DNA of 64,000 nt from Psychromonas sp. CD1 (GTDB lineage Bacteria; Pseudomonadota; Gammaproteobacteria; Enterobacterales; Psychromonadaceae). Under the pieces are notes generated by a model. It did not search any database. It saw nothing but the letters and a program-made list of their open reading frames with translations, and was not told the DNA's origin. Location: the NCBI RefSeq assembly GCF_002239585.1, contig NZ_NDFH01000002.1, forward strand, positions 62,001 through 126,000, written 5' to 3'. Position 1 is the first letter of the stretch. Each line of letters starts with the position of its first letter. Both the position numbers and the translations under genes were made by a program. Positions 10,369 through 19,280 of this stretch are shown here, piece after piece.

Positions 10369-10902
10369 ATGTCTCGTATTGCTAAGGCACCAATTACTGT
10401 TCTTGCTAGCGTAGAAGTTAAAGTAAACGGTCAAGAGATCACCCTAAAAGGTGGTAAAGGCGAATTAATTCGTACTCTTAATGATGCTGTTGTTGTTAAA
10501 TTAGAAGACGGTGTAATTACATTTGCACCTGTTGCAGGCATTAAAGATGCTTGGGCACAAGCAGGTACTGCTCGTGCTAATGTTAACAACATGATGATCG
10601 GTGTATCAACAGGATTTAAGAAGACTCTTCTTCTTAAAGGTGTTGGTTATCGTGCACAAGTTAAAGGCCAAGAGATAAGCCTAGCTTTAGGTTTCTCTCA
10701 CCCTGTTGTTTATACATTACCAAAATCAATTACTGTTACGGCTCCTAGCCAAACAGAAATTATCTTGGAAGGTGCTGATAAACAACAAGTTGGTCAAGCA
10801 GCTGCAGAGATCCGTGCGTTCCGTCCACCTGAGCCTTACAAAGGTAAAGGTGTTCGTTATGCTGATGAAAACGTGCGTCGTAAAGAAGCGAAGAAAAAGT
10901 AA
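10369..10902 (+). CDS. rplF: 50S ribosomal protein L6
   Basis: 177 residues, the same as E. coli, with the duplicated L6 fold. The second half ends in the signature [24 protein letters not shown]-like region (residues 154-177). It binds near the sarcin-ricin loop and supports GTPase factor binding. AAGGAG precedes the ATG. Confidence 0.98.
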   Translation: MSRIAKAPITVLASVEVKVNGQEITLKGGKGELIRTLNDAVVVKLEDGVITFAPVAGIKDAWAQAGTARANVNNMMIGVSTGFKKTLLLKGVGYRAQVKGQEISLALGFSHPVVYTLPKSITVTAPSQTEIILEGADKQQVGQAAAEIRAFRPPEPYKGKGVRYADENVRRKEAKKK

Positions 10903-10911
10903 GGTAAGAAC

Positions 10912-11262
10912 ATGGATAAGAAATCATCTCGTCTTCGTCGTGCTACTCGCACACGTAAGAAGTTACAAGAGCTTGGTGCGACTCGTCTAGTGATCAACCG
11001 TACACCTCGCCATACTTACGCGCAGGTAATTACAGCTGACGCACAAGTCGTAGCAAGTGCTTCTACTTTAGAAAAAGAAGTACGTGCTCAAGTGAGTAAC
11101 GGTGGTAACATAGAAGCAGCTCAACTAATTGGAAAATTAGTTGCAGAACGCGCAGTTGAAAAAGGAATTAGTAAAATTTCTTTTGACCGTAGCGGTTTCC
11201 AATACCACGGTCGTGTAGCAGCATTAGCTGAAGCAGCTCGTGCAGCTGGTCTTCAGTTCTAA
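10912..11262 (+). CDS. rplR: 50S ribosomal protein L18
   Basis: 116 residues (E. coli 117). The basic N-terminus [20 protein letters not shown] and the C-terminal [20 protein letters not shown] are signature parts. L18 carries 5S rRNA into the central protuberance together with L5. Spacing to both neighbours is about 10 nt. Confidence 0.98.
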   Translation: MDKKSSRLRRATRTRKKLQELGATRLVINRTPRHTYAQVITADAQVVASASTLEKEVRAQVSNGGNIEAAQLIGKLVAERAVEKGISKISFDRSGFQYHGRVAALAEAARAAGLQF

Positions 11263-11273
11263 GGGTAAAGATT

Positions 11274-11774
11274 ATGTCAAAAGTAGAATCTCAAGCCGGT
11301 GATCTGAACGAAAAGCTAATCGCAGTGAACCGTGTATCAAAAGTTGTTAAAGGTGGTCGCATCTTTAGCTTTACAGCACTAACAGTTGTTGGTGATGGTA
11401 ATGGCCGAGTAGGTTTTGGTTATGGTAAAGCACGTGAAGTTCCAGCAGCTATTCAAAAAGCTATGGAAAAAGCACGTCGCAATATCAGCGAAATCAAGCT
11501 TAAAGGTAACACTCTGCAACATCCGATCAAGGGTCGTCACTCTGGATCTAAAGTGTATATGCAACCAGCATCTGAAGGTACTGGTATCATCGCAGGTGGT
11601 GCAATGCGTGCCGTATTAGAAGTTGTTGGCGTACAAAATGTACTTGCTAAAGCTTACGGCTCAACTAACCCAATTAACGTAGTTCGCGCTACGCTTGATG
11701 CTCTAGAGAACATGAACTCTCCTGAGCAGATTTCAGCTAAGCGCGGCTTATCTGTTAATGAATTACTGGGGTAA
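11274..11774 (+). CDS. rpsE: 30S ribosomal protein S5
   Basis: 166 residues (E. coli 167). The N-terminal double-stranded RNA-binding-like domain contains [20 protein letters not shown], where spectinomycin-resistance and ram changes map in other bacteria; the sequence is of the usual type. It forms part of the mRNA entry site with S3 and S4. Confidence 0.98.
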   Translation: MSKVESQAGDLNEKLIAVNRVSKVVKGGRIFSFTALTVVGDGNGRVGFGYGKAREVPAAIQKAMEKARRNISEIKLKGNTLQHPIKGRHSGSKVYMQPASEGTGIIAGGAMRAVLEVVGVQNVLAKAYGSTNPINVVRATLDALENMNSPEQISAKRGLSVNELLG

Positions 11775-11780
11775 TTAAGC

Positions 11781-11963
11781 ATGGCTACTAAAACGATTAA
11801 AGTAACTCAAACCAAAAGTGCAATTGGCCGTTTACCAAAGCATCGTGCGTGTATCAAAGGTCTAGGCCTGCGTCGCATCGGTCATACTGTTGAGTTGGAA
11901 GATACTCCAGCAGTACGTGGTATGGTTAATAAAGTGTTCTATATGGTTAAGGTTGAGGGGTAA
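11781..11963 (+). CDS. rpmD: 50S ribosomal protein L30
   Basis: 60 residues (E. coli 59), with [20 protein letters not shown] as the family signature. It is a small 23S rRNA-binding protein. It lies 6 nt after rpsE and 2 nt before rplO, within the tightly packed spc operon. Confidence 0.98.
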   Translation: MATKTIKVTQTKSAIGRLPKHRACIKGLGLRRIGHTVELEDTPAVRGMVNKVFYMVKVEG

Positions 11964-11965
11964 TT

Positions 11966-12400
11966 ATGAGACTAAATACTCTATCTCCAGCAGCTGGCTC
12001 TAAGCCTTCTGCTAAACGTGTTGGTCGTGGTATCGGCTCTGGATATGGTAAAACTTGTGGCCGCGGTCATAAAGGTTTAAAAGCTCGTTCAGGCGGTAAA
12101 GTACGTCCAGGTTTTGAAGGTGGTCAAATGCCTTTGAAACAACGTTTACCTAAATTCGGTTTCACATCACGTAAATCTCTCGTTAGCTGCGAAGTTCGTT
12201 TGAACGAAATAGCTAAAGTAGAAGGTGATGTTGTAACTTTAGAAACGTTGAAACAGGCAGGTCTACTTGTAAACACTATTAAGTTTACAAAAGTAGTTCT
12301 TTCTGGTGAAATCTCTCGCTCAGTAACGGTTAAGGGTCTTCGTGTAACGAAGGGTGCTCGTGCTGCTATTGAAGCTGCAGGCGGAAAAATCGAGGAATAA
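11966..12400 (+). CDS. rplO: 50S ribosomal protein L15
   Basis: 144 residues, the same as E. coli. The long basic, Gly-rich N-terminal extension ([18 protein letters not shown]) threads into 23S rRNA, and the globular C-terminal half ends [12 protein letters not shown]. It is a late assembly protein. secY follows after 6 nt. Confidence 0.98.
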   Translation: MRLNTLSPAAGSKPSAKRVGRGIGSGYGKTCGRGHKGLKARSGGKVRPGFEGGQMPLKQRLPKFGFTSRKSLVSCEVRLNEIAKVEGDVVTLETLKQAGLLVNTIKFTKVVLSGEISRSVTVKGLRVTKGARAAIEAAGGKIEE

Positions 12401-12406
12401 TAGGCA

Positions 12407-13735
12407 ATGGCTAAGAAACCAGGATTAGATCCTAAAGCAATGCAAGGCGCTAAGTTAGGCGAGCTCAAAACACGACTTTTGTTTGTTTTGGGTGCTATTT
12501 TAGTGTTCCGTATGGGCTCTTTCGTTCCGATTCCTGGTATTGACGCCGCTGTCCTAGCTGATCTGTTTAACCAACAGAAGGGTACCATCATAGAGATGTT
12601 TAACATGTTCTCTGGTGGTGCTCTATCGCGTGCCTCTATCTTTGCTCTGGGTATTATGCCGTATATTTCTGCGTCAATTATTATCCAGCTGTTAACGGTA
12701 GTACATCCTCCTTTAGCTGAGCTAAAGAAAGAGGGTGAATCTGGTCGTCGAAAGATCAACCAGTACACTCGATACGGTACCTTAGTGTTAGGTACATTCC
12801 AAGCAATAGGTATTGCAACCGGTTTGCCAACGATGATGCCCGGTCTGGTTGAAAATCCAGGCATGGCATTTTATATCACGGCAGTTGTAAGCTTAGTCAC
12901 AGGAACAATGTTCCTTATGTGGTTGGGTGAGCAAATTACCGAACGCGGTATTGGTAATGGTATTTCTATCATTATTTTTGTAGGTATTATCGCTGGTTTG
13001 CCAGGTGCAATCGGCAAAACAATTGAGCAAGCACGCCAAGGCGAAATTAATGTTATAGTGTTACTCGCATTAATTGTTATCGTTTTTGCAACAACGGCAT
13101 TTGTTGTTTTTGTTGAACGTGGTCAACGACGTATCGTTGTTAATTACGCTAAACGTCAACAAGGTCGTAAGATTTTTGCTGCTCAAAGTACCCACTTGCC
13201 ATTGAAATTAAACATGGCGGGTGTAATTCCTGCAATTTTTGCCTCGAGTGTTATCTTATTTCCTGGTACAATAGCTGCTTGGTTTGGTCGGACTGAAGGT
13301 TTAGGCTGGTTATCGGATGTTTCTTTGGCGTTACAGCCAGGACAACCGTTACATATGATGTTATATGCAGCCGCAATTATCTTCTTTTGCTTCTTTTATA
13401 CTGCGTTAACGTTTAATCCACGTGAAACAGCAGATAATTTGAAGAAAAGCGGTGCCTTTATTCCAGGTATTCGTCCCGGAGAACAAACATCACGTTACAT
13501 TGATAAAGTGATGACACGCTTAACATTAGTTGGCGCGTTATATATTACCTTTATCTGTTTGATTCCCGAGTTTATGATGGTCGCAATGAATACGCAGTTC
13601 TACTTCGGTGGTACGTCGTTATTAATTATCGTTGTTGTTATTATGGACTTTATGGCACAAGTACAGACGCATTTGATGTCTAATCAATATGAATCTGTCT
13701 TGAAAAAAGCTAACTTAAAGGATTACGGTAAATAA
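12407..13735 (+). CDS. secY: Protein translocase subunit SecY
   Basis: 442 residues (E. coli 443), the central channel of the SecYEG inner-membrane translocon. Ten hydrophobic membrane segments can be traced. The first follows [20 protein letters not shown] and the plug region contains [26 protein letters not shown]-type residues (about 65-90). The cytoplasmic loop before helix 9 has the basic [19 protein letters not shown] block that contacts SecA and the ribosome. Its place in the spc operon couples translocon supply to ribosome supply. Confidence 0.98.
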   Translation: MAKKPGLDPKAMQGAKLGELKTRLLFVLGAILVFRMGSFVPIPGIDAAVLADLFNQQKGTIIEMFNMFSGGALSRASIFALGIMPYISASIIIQLLTVVHPPLAELKKEGESGRRKINQYTRYGTLVLGTFQAIGIATGLPTMMPGLVENPGMAFYITAVVSLVTGTMFLMWLGEQITERGIGNGISIIIFVGIIAGLPGAIGKTIEQARQGEINVIVLLALIVIVFATTAFVVFVERGQRRIVVNYAKRQQGRKIFAAQSTHLPLKLNMAGVIPAIFASSVILFPGTIAAWFGRTEGLGWLSDVSLALQPGQPLHMMLYAAAIIFFCFFYTALTFNPRETADNLKKSGAFIPGIRPGEQTSRYIDKVMTRLTLVGALYITFICLIPEFMMVAMNTQFYFGGTSLLIIVVVIMDFMAQVQTHLMSNQYESVLKKANLKDYGK

Positions 13736-13774
13736 CCGTTTCTGGTAAAGTTATACTAACTACGGAGTGTTGCA

Positions 13775-13888
13775 ATGAAAGTTCGTGCATCCGTTAAAAA
13801 AATCTGTCGTAACTGCAAAGTTATCAAGCGCCACGGTGTGGTGCGTGTTATCTGTGTAGAGCCAAAGCATAAACAACGCCAAGGCTAA
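13775..13888 (+). CDS. rpmJ: 50S ribosomal protein L36 (zinc-ribbon form)
   Basis: A 37-residue protein starting [20 protein letters not shown] and ending EPKHKQRQG, preceded by CGGAG. The Cys11, Cys14, Cys27 and His zinc ligands are present, so this is the C+ paralogue. E. coli L36 has 38 residues; one residue is missing between Cys27 and the EPKH block. It is the last gene of the spc operon, 39 nt after secY. Confidence 0.96.
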   Translation: MKVRASVKKICRNCKVIKRHGVVRVICVEPKHKQRQG

Positions 13889-13904
13889 TTTAGATTTTGG
13901 ATCA

Positions 13905-13935
13905 AATGCTTAGGTAGAGAAGCTATCTAAGCATT
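13905..13935 (+). terminator. Strong hairpin between the spc and alpha operons
   Basis: A 13-bp stem (13905-13917 with 13923-13935, one G-U pair) closes a 5-nt loop just after rpmJ. No clean T-run follows, so it may act as a partial terminator, a processing signal or a 3'-end stabiliser rather than a full stop. Outer bases (ATCAA with TTGAT) can extend it. Confidence 0.6.
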
Positions 13936-13950
13936 AATTGTTTGATAAAT

Positions 13951-14030
13951 CGTCATTTGTAGAGTATCCTACCGGGCTTTTCGCAAATGAATCATTAATT
14001 ATAAAAGGAGTGCATAGTGGCCCGTATCGC
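13951..14030 (+). promoter_or_regulatory. Alpha operon leader pseudoknot, S4 repressor site
   Basis: The leader before rpsM keeps the E. coli features: GAGTATCCT, CGGGCTTTTC and GGAGTGCATAGTGGCCCG in the same order. CATTTG (13954-13959) pairs with CAAATG (13984-13989). The loop CGGGC (13973-13977) can pair with GCCCG (14020-14024), which overlaps the GTG start, and this forms the pseudoknot. In E. coli, ribosomal protein S4 binds this structure and traps the ribosome, repressing S13, S11, S4 and L17. The match to the Alpha_RBS RNA family is by recognition, not by a search. Confidence 0.85.
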
Positions 14031-14373
14031 TGGCATTAACGTTCCTGATCATAAGCACATTGTAATTGCATTAACTGCAATCTTTGGTATTGGTAAAACT
14101 AGCGCACAAAAAATTTGTGCAGCATCTGGTTTTGCTGAATCTACAAAGCTTAACGATCTGGAAGAATCACAAATCGAAGTTCTTCGTAAAGAAGTAGCTA
14201 ATTTCACCGTTGAAGGTGATTTACGTCGTGAAGTATCTATGAGCATCAAGCGTCTTATGGACCTTGGTTGTTATCGTGGTATTCGCCATCGCCGCAGCTT
14301 GCCTGTACGTGGACAGCGTTCTAAAACGAATGCTCGTACTCGTAAAGGTCCGCGTAAAGCAATTAGAAAATAA
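14017..14373 (+). CDS. rpsM: 30S ribosomal protein S13
   Basis: 118 residues, the same as E. coli, starting [20 protein letters not shown]. The start is GTG, as in E. coli, and it lies inside the S4-binding pseudoknot. AAAGGAG precedes it by about 7 nt. S13 contacts P-site tRNA and L5 across the subunit interface. The basic tail [16 protein letters not shown] is canonical. It is the first gene of the alpha operon. Confidence 0.98.
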   Translation: MARIAGINVPDHKHIVIALTAIFGIGKTSAQKICAASGFAESTKLNDLEESQIEVLRKEVANFTVEGDLRREVSMSIKRLMDLGCYRGIRHRRSLPVRGQRSKTNARTRKGPRKAIRK

Positions 14374-14388
14374 TAAGGGTAAGAGATA

Positions 14389-14778
14389 ATGGCTAAGACT
14401 CCAACTCGTGCTCGCAAGCGCGTTAAAAAGCAAGTCGTGGATGGTATGGCTCATATCCATGCGTCTTTCAACAACACAATCGTAACTATTACAGACCGTC
14501 AAGGTAATGCTCTTTCTTGGGCAACTGCCGGTGGTTCTGGTTTCCGTGGTTCACGTAAATCTACTCCGTTCGCAGCTCAAGTTGCAGCAGAACGTGCTGC
14601 AGAAGCAGCAAAAGAGTATGGTCTTAAAAACATAGAAGTTTTTGTAAATGGACCAGGACCTGGTCGTGAATCTTCGATTCGCGCACTAAACGCGGCGGGT
14701 TTCCGTGTAACTAATATTACTGACGTTACGCCGATCCCTCATAATGGTTGTCGTCCACCAAAGAAACGTCGCGTTTAA
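14389..14778 (+). CDS. rpsK: 30S ribosomal protein S11
   Basis: 129 residues, the same as E. coli. The C-terminal block [18 protein letters not shown] is diagnostic; its Asn-Gly pair is the isoaspartate site described in E. coli S11. S11 lies in the platform next to the E site. AAGGG precedes the ATG. Confidence 0.98.
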   Translation: MAKTPTRARKRVKKQVVDGMAHIHASFNNTIVTITDRQGNALSWATAGGSGFRGSRKSTPFAAQVAAERAAEAAKEYGLKNIEVFVNGPGPGRESSIRALNAAGFRVTNITDVTPIPHNGCRPPKKRRV

Positions 14779-14811
14779 TCGCAACTTTCTAAGGTAATTG
14801 GAGAAAGAACA

Positions 14812-15432
14812 ATGGCAAGATATTTAGGTCCTAAGCTGAAGCTTAGCCGTCGTGAAGGAACAGATCTTTTCTTAAAGTCTGGTGTCCGCTCGATTGAATC
14901 TAAGTGTAAGATTGATAATGCACCAGGTGTACATGGTGCACGTAAACCTCGTCTATCTGACTACGGTTTACAACTACGTGAAAAGCAAAAAGTTCGTCGT
15001 ATTTACGGTGTACTAGAAAAGCAATTCCGTAACTATTACAAAGAAGCAGCTCGTTTACAGGGCAACACTGGTGAAAACCTTCTTCAACTTCTTGAAGGTC
15101 GTTTAGACAATGTTGTTTACCGTATGGGTTTTGGTGCTACTCGCGCTGAATCTCGTCAACTAGTTAGTCATAAAGCGCTAACTGTTAACGGTAAAGTTGT
15201 AAACATACCTTCTTTCAATGTGAAAGCTGGCGATGTTATCGCAATCCGTGAAAAATCTAAAAAGCAAGCGCGTATTAGCGCTGCATTAGAGATCGCTGGT
15301 CAACGTGAGGCCCTACCTTGGGTTGAAGTTGATACAACGAAGATGGAAGGCGAGTTTAAACGTCAACCTGAACGTTCAGATTTATCTGCTGAGATTAACG
15401 AACAGTTAATCATCGAGCTTTACTCTAAGTAA
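14812..15432 (+). CDS. rpsD: 30S ribosomal protein S4, translational repressor of the alpha operon
   Basis: 206 residues, the same as E. coli, starting [20 protein letters not shown]. The S4 RNA-binding domain spans about residues 95-155 ([20 protein letters not shown]). S4 nucleates 30S assembly and, in E. coli, represses its operon by binding the leader pseudoknot, which is present here. No zinc-knuckle cysteines are seen, as expected for this lineage. Confidence 0.98.
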   Translation: MARYLGPKLKLSRREGTDLFLKSGVRSIESKCKIDNAPGVHGARKPRLSDYGLQLREKQKVRRIYGVLEKQFRNYYKEAARLQGNTGENLLQLLEGRLDNVVYRMGFGATRAESRQLVSHKALTVNGKVVNIPSFNVKAGDVIAIREKSKKQARISAALEIAGQREALPWVEVDTTKMEGEFKRQPERSDLSAEINEQLIIELYSK

Positions 15433-15457
15433 AGTTAACTGCTAAGAGAGGACACAA

Positions 15458-16444
15458 ATGCAGGGTTCTGTAATTGATTTTCTAAAACCAAGATTAGTTG
15501 ATATTGAACAAGTCAACGCAACAAGAGCAAAAGTGACTTTAGAGCCGCTTGAGCGTGGTTTTGGCCACACTCTAGGTAACGCACTTCGCCGTATTTTATT
15601 ATCGTCTATGCCTGGTGCAGCGGTAACCGAAGTCGAAATTGATGGTGTACAACATGAGTACAGCAGCAAAGAAGGCGTGCAAGAAGATATCCTTGAGATC
15701 CTTCTTAACCTTAAAGGTCTTGCTGTTAAGCTTGAAGGTAAAAACGAAGTTCTAGTTAGCTTAACTAAATCTGGCGCTGGTCCTGTTACGGCAGGCGACA
15801 TTATCCATGATGGTGATGTCGAGATAGTCAACCCAGAACATGTGATCTGTCATTTAACAGGCAATGCTGAAATCAGCATGCGTATTAAAATTGAATCAGG
15901 TCGCGGTTACGTTCCAGCTTCAACACGTATTCATAGTGAAGAAGATGAGCGTCCAATCGGTCGTTTATTAGTCGATGCTTGTTTCAGTCCTGTTGAGCGT
16001 ATTGCTTACAGTGTTGAGTCAGCTCGTGTTGAACAACGTACAGATTTAGACAAACTTATCATCGATATGGAAACAAATGGTACTATAGATCCTGAGGAAG
16101 CAATTCGTCGTGCAGCTACAATTTTAGCTGAACAATTAGACGCATTTGTTGACTTACGTGAAGCTAATGTTCCTGTTGAGAAAGAAGAGAAACCTGAGTT
16201 TGATCCAATTCTCTTGCGCCCAGTAGATGATTTAGAGTTAACTGTTCGTTCTGCTAATTGTTTAAAAGCAGAAACGATTCACTATATTGGTGATTTGGTA
16301 CAACGTACAGAAGTTGAACTTCTTAAAACACCTAATTTAGGTAAGAAGTCACTCACTGAAATCAAAGATGTACTTGCATCACGTGGACTGTCTCTAGGTA
16401 TGCGCCTAGAAAACTGGCCACCAGTAAGTTTAATCGAAGATTAA
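15458..16444 (+). CDS. rpoA: RNA polymerase alpha subunit
   Basis: 328 residues (E. coli 329). The N-terminal assembly domain contains [20 protein letters not shown] near residue 32. The C-terminal domain, about residues 245-328, contains [15 protein letters not shown], which holds the Arg that contacts UP-element DNA, and [20 protein letters not shown]. Position in the alpha operon between rpsD and rplQ is conserved. AGAGAGG precedes the ATG. Confidence 0.98.
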   Translation: MQGSVIDFLKPRLVDIEQVNATRAKVTLEPLERGFGHTLGNALRRILLSSMPGAAVTEVEIDGVQHEYSSKEGVQEDILEILLNLKGLAVKLEGKNEVLVSLTKSGAGPVTAGDIIHDGDVEIVNPEHVICHLTGNAEISMRIKIESGRGYVPASTRIHSEEDERPIGRLLVDACFSPVERIAYSVESARVEQRTDLDKLIIDMETNGTIDPEEAIRRAATILAEQLDAFVDLREANVPVEKEEKPEFDPILLRPVDDLELTVRSANCLKAETIHYIGDLVQRTEVELLKTPNLGKKSLTEIKDVLASRGLSLGMRLENWPPVSLIED

Positions 16445-16482
16445 TACCAGTCATCTGAATAACGAATAATAAGGATTAAGTC

Positions 16483-16863
16483 ATGCGTCATCGTCACAGT
16501 GGACGTCAACTTAACCGAAACAGTAGCCATCGTCAGGCTATGTTTCGCAATATGGCGAGTTCAATTGTTGAGCATGAAGTAATTAAGACTACTTTACCAA
16601 AAGCAAAAGAACTTCGTCGTGTAGTTGAACCTTTAATTACACTAGCTAAAACGGATAGCGTTGCTAACCGTCGTTTAGCTTTTGCTCGCACGCGTGATAG
16701 CGCGGTCGTAGCTAAATTGTTTAATGAATTAGGACCTCGCTATGCGAATCGTCCTGGTGGTTACACACGCATCATTAAATGTGGTTTCCGTACTGGTGAT
16801 AAAGCCCCAATGGCTTACATCGAGTTCGTAGATCGCCCAGTAGTAGCAGACAAAGAAGATTAG
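16483..16863 (+). CDS. rplQ: 50S ribosomal protein L17
   Basis: 126 residues (E. coli 127), starting [21 protein letters not shown]17 lies near the tunnel exit. It is the last gene of the alpha operon and is followed by a terminator 20 nt after its stop codon. Confidence 0.98.
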   Translation: MRHRHSGRQLNRNSSHRQAMFRNMASSIVEHEVIKTTLPKAKELRRVVEPLITLAKTDSVANRRLAFARTRDSAVVAKLFNELGPRYANRPGGYTRIIKCGFRTGDKAPMAYIEFVDRPVVADKED

Positions 16864-16883
16864 TCTTACTTTTAAGTTACATT

Positions 16884-16913
16884 AAAAAAGCCGGACATAT
16901 GTTCGGCTTTTTT
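16884..16913. terminator. Bidirectional terminator between rplQ and oxyR
   Basis: Arms 16884-16896 and 16901-16913 form a 13-bp stem with an ATAT loop. The left arm begins with six A and the right arm ends with six T, so it can end transcripts from rplQ on the plus strand and from oxyR on the minus strand, whose stop codon is only 4 nt away. Confidence 0.92.
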
Positions 16914-16917
16914 GTGC

Positions 16918-17820
16918 TTAATATTTATCGAGTTGTTTATTGACCGCTTTTGTTATCAATGCAGAAAGTTGTGTAAAGCAAATTTTACGCACGCTGTTTT
17001 TTCGACACAATAAAACAATATTTCGTGTTGGAATTGGCGCCGTAAAGGGGATATACATAATGCCTGCTTGATGGCGACTCAGAGGAATTGCAAGTTGTGG
17101 TAAGAGGGTTAAGCCATTATCAGCACCTATCATATGACGTAGTGTTTCTAAACTGGTGGCCTTGAAACTATTGTCTTCAATCGCACCTGCGGCAAAACAA
17201 AATCCTAAAGCTTGATCACGTAGGCAATGCCCATCAGCAAGCATTAAAATACGCTCACCACAAAGTTTTTTAATATCGATTTCTTTTTTGTTTGTCCAAC
17301 GATGTGTTTCAGATAAAGCTAGCTCTAAGGGCTCCACGTAAAGAGGATATTTTTTGAAATTGTGCATGTCAGGCAATAAAGCTAACATTAAACAATCTAA
17401 GTCACCACTTTCGAGTTGTTTAATGAGTACTTTAGTTTGATCTTCATGCAAAAAAACCTCAAGATCGGGAAAGTTTTTTCTAATGCGAGGAATGATCAAA
17501 GGCAATAAATAAGGGGCAACGGTGGGAATTAAACCAATATGTAGTTGTCCTTGCATAGGTTCATTGTAACTTTTTGCTATCTCTTTTAATGATTTGGCCT
17601 CAACTAAAATATTTTTTGCTTTGGCGACAATATCTAAACCGGCTTGTGTAAAAATAACTTTACGTGATGACCGCTCCATTAATTTAACATTGAGCTCTTC
17701 TTCTAATTTACGGATCTGTCCACTTAATGTGGGTTGGCTGACATAACACTTTTCGGCGGCCTTGCGAAAGTGTTTTACCTCCTCAAGTGCGATTAAATAC
17801 TCTAAGTCTCTAAAATTCAT
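16918..17820 (-). CDS. oxyR: Peroxide-sensing LysR-type regulator OxyR
   Basis: 300 residues (E. coli 305). An N-terminal winged helix-turn-helix (FRKAAEKCYVSQPTLSGQIR) precedes the regulatory domain. The redox pair is present at Cys199 and Cys208 in GHCLRDQALGFC, with the LHIGLIPTVAPYLLP block before it. OxyR forms a disulfide on contact with hydrogen peroxide and then activates catalase and peroxiredoxin genes. No catalase lies next to it. The peroxiredoxin-glutaredoxin gene at 41884 is a plausible target, but I could not identify a clear OxyR box there. Confidence 0.95.
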   Translation of the reverse strand: MNFRDLEYLIALEEVKHFRKAAEKCYVSQPTLSGQIRKLEEELNVKLMERSSRKVIFTQAGLDIVAKAKNILVEAKSLKEIAKSYNEPMQGQLHIGLIPTVAPYLLPLIIPRIRKNFPDLEVFLHEDQTKVLIKQLESGDLDCLMLALLPDMHNFKKYPLYVEPLELALSETHRWTNKKEIDIKKLCGERILMLADGHCLRDQALGFCFAAGAIEDNSFKATSLETLRHMIGADNGLTLLPQLAIPLSRHQAGIMYIPFTAPIPTRNIVLLCRKNSVRKICFTQLSALITKAVNKQLDKY

Positions 17821-17880
17821 AATGAAACCTTATTTTTTGCGAATGAATTCGTATAGTTATTCAAAATAGGATGTAAATAA

Positions 17881-18009
17881 TTATATCGTGCGACATTAAT
17901 TGTGTCTGCAGAAAAAGGGGCGTTACGTTTAAGTCAATGGTATCAATTAGCCTTAAACACAAATATTGATTTAGATAATATTATGCAGCTAAGGAGTCAG
18001 AATGATTAG
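17881..18009 (+). pseudogene. Possible 3' remnant of a DUF2868-type partner gene
   Basis: A 42-codon open stretch without a good start codon (LYRATLIVSAEKGALRLSQW and onward) ends at TAG 18007-18009 and overlaps the ATG of the GTPase gene by 8 nt in another frame. In many proteobacteria a DUF2868 membrane protein gene lies directly upstream of, and overlaps, the DUF3482 GTPase gene. This could be the leftover tail of that partner. The match is by position and general character, not clear sequence identity. Confidence 0.3.
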
Positions 18010-19252
18010 TTTATCTGTTGCAGTTGTAGGGCATACAAATGTAGGGAAAACTTCATTAATACGCACTTTATTACGTGATGTTACCTTTGGAGACGTTGCC
18101 GATTGTGCGGGGACGACAAGGCATGTCGAAGGCGGTGCTGTTGTGATTGATAGCACTCAACAATTAGCGCTTTATGATACTCCCGGTCTAGAGGATAGTA
18201 CTTGTTTATTACAATTGTTAAGCACATATTTTAGTGGACAACGTGTCGATGGTATTGAACGATTACAATATTTTTTAGATAACGTAACGGATAATGGTGA
18301 ATGGTTGCAAGAAGCTAAAGTGTTACGTTCGTTGCTAATAAATGATCTTATTTTCTATGTGATTGATGTGAGAGAGCCTACTTTGGGTAAGTATCGAGAT
18401 GAATTACAGATACTAAGCTATGCGGTAAAACCTATTATACCGGTACTTAATTTTATTAAAGGAGAACAAGAGAATACGACGCGATGGGTAGCTCAATTGG
18501 CACGTCTTAATTTTCATGCGTATGTTTGTTTTGATAACGTTAATTTTAAATTCAGTGATGAATTAAAAATTTATCAAAAGATGCAAACGTTACTCGCAGA
18601 TAAAGAAGAATTATTAAGCGCATTGATAAAACAACGTAAGAGTCAGTGGCAGTCGTTATTAACTCTTGCAAAAAAATTAATGGCAGAGCTTATTATTGAG
18701 TGTGGAGCATTGCGTTATGCGGTGCCGGATATTGATGATGGTCCCCAAAAGGCGATGTTGATGTTACAAAATAAAGTCCGTAAAGCCGAGTTGGATTGTG
18801 TTAAAAAATTATTAGCCTTATATCAATTTAGGCAACAAGATATACAAGATAGCGCATTGAATATTCAGCAAGGCCGATGGGAGTTAGACCTGTTTTCTCG
18901 TGATAATATACAAGAGTATGGAGTGCAACTCGGTAGTTCCGTAGCAAAAGGCGCGGGTATTGGTCTTGCAATAGATTTAGCTGTAGGAGGGCTGACGTTA
19001 GGTGTTGCTGCCTTATCAGGAGGTGTCGTCGGTGCTTTTTGGAGTGTTAAAACTCGTTATTATGAGGAAATTAAAGCTCAATTTAAAGGTGAGCGTTATA
19101 TTTGCTTAGATAAACAGACTTTACAGATTTTGTATCTGCGTCAATTGAAGTTATTACATGTTTTACAGCAACGAGGTCATGCAAGTTCAGAGAAAATTAA
19201 ATTTCAAGTAAGTGTCTCTGATGCTAGTAATGCTATAACAGTGTTTCGTTGA
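18002..19252 (+). CDS. DUF3482-type GTPase with a glycine-rich hydrophobic segment
   Basis: 416 residues with a Ras-like G domain. The P-loop GHTNVGKTS is at residues 10-18, a Thr for switch I lies in AGTTRHVEGG (36-45), and G3 DTPGLED is at 59-65. The usual NKxD is replaced by VLNFIKGE (148-155), which weakens guanine specificity or marks a divergent family. A Gly-rich hydrophobic stretch at 311-347 looks able to insert into a membrane. The family is normally paired with a DUF2868 protein, and only a possible remnant of one is upstream. Function is unknown. The ATG at 18002 is preceded by AAGGAG. recG follows after 28 nt. Confidence 0.75.
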   Translation: MISLSVAVVGHTNVGKTSLIRTLLRDVTFGDVADCAGTTRHVEGGAVVIDSTQQLALYDTPGLEDSTCLLQLLSTYFSGQRVDGIERLQYFLDNVTDNGEWLQEAKVLRSLLINDLIFYVIDVREPTLGKYRDELQILSYAVKPIIPVLNFIKGEQENTTRWVAQLARLNFHAYVCFDNVNFKFSDELKIYQKMQTLLADKEELLSALIKQRKSQWQSLLTLAKKLMAELIIECGALRYAVPDIDDGPQKAMLMLQNKVRKAELDCVKKLLALYQFRQQDIQDSALNIQQGRWELDLFSRDNIQEYGVQLGSSVAKGAGIGLAIDLAVGGLTLGVAALSGGVVGAFWSVKTRYYEEIKAQFKGERYICLDKQTLQILYLRQLKLLHVLQQRGHASSEKIKFQVSVSDASNAITVFR

Positions 19253-19280
19253 ATATGTTTTATCTTTTATTGGAACCACA

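Noticed and set aside
12124-12864. 246-codon antisense frame across rplO and secY
   Set aside because: It is a shadow of two highly conserved genes on the other strand and has no family resemblance.
17821-17880. OxyR autoregulatory site before oxyR
   Set aside because: ATAG and CTAT tetramers occur, but the 7-nt and 10-nt spacings of the OxyR consensus are not met.
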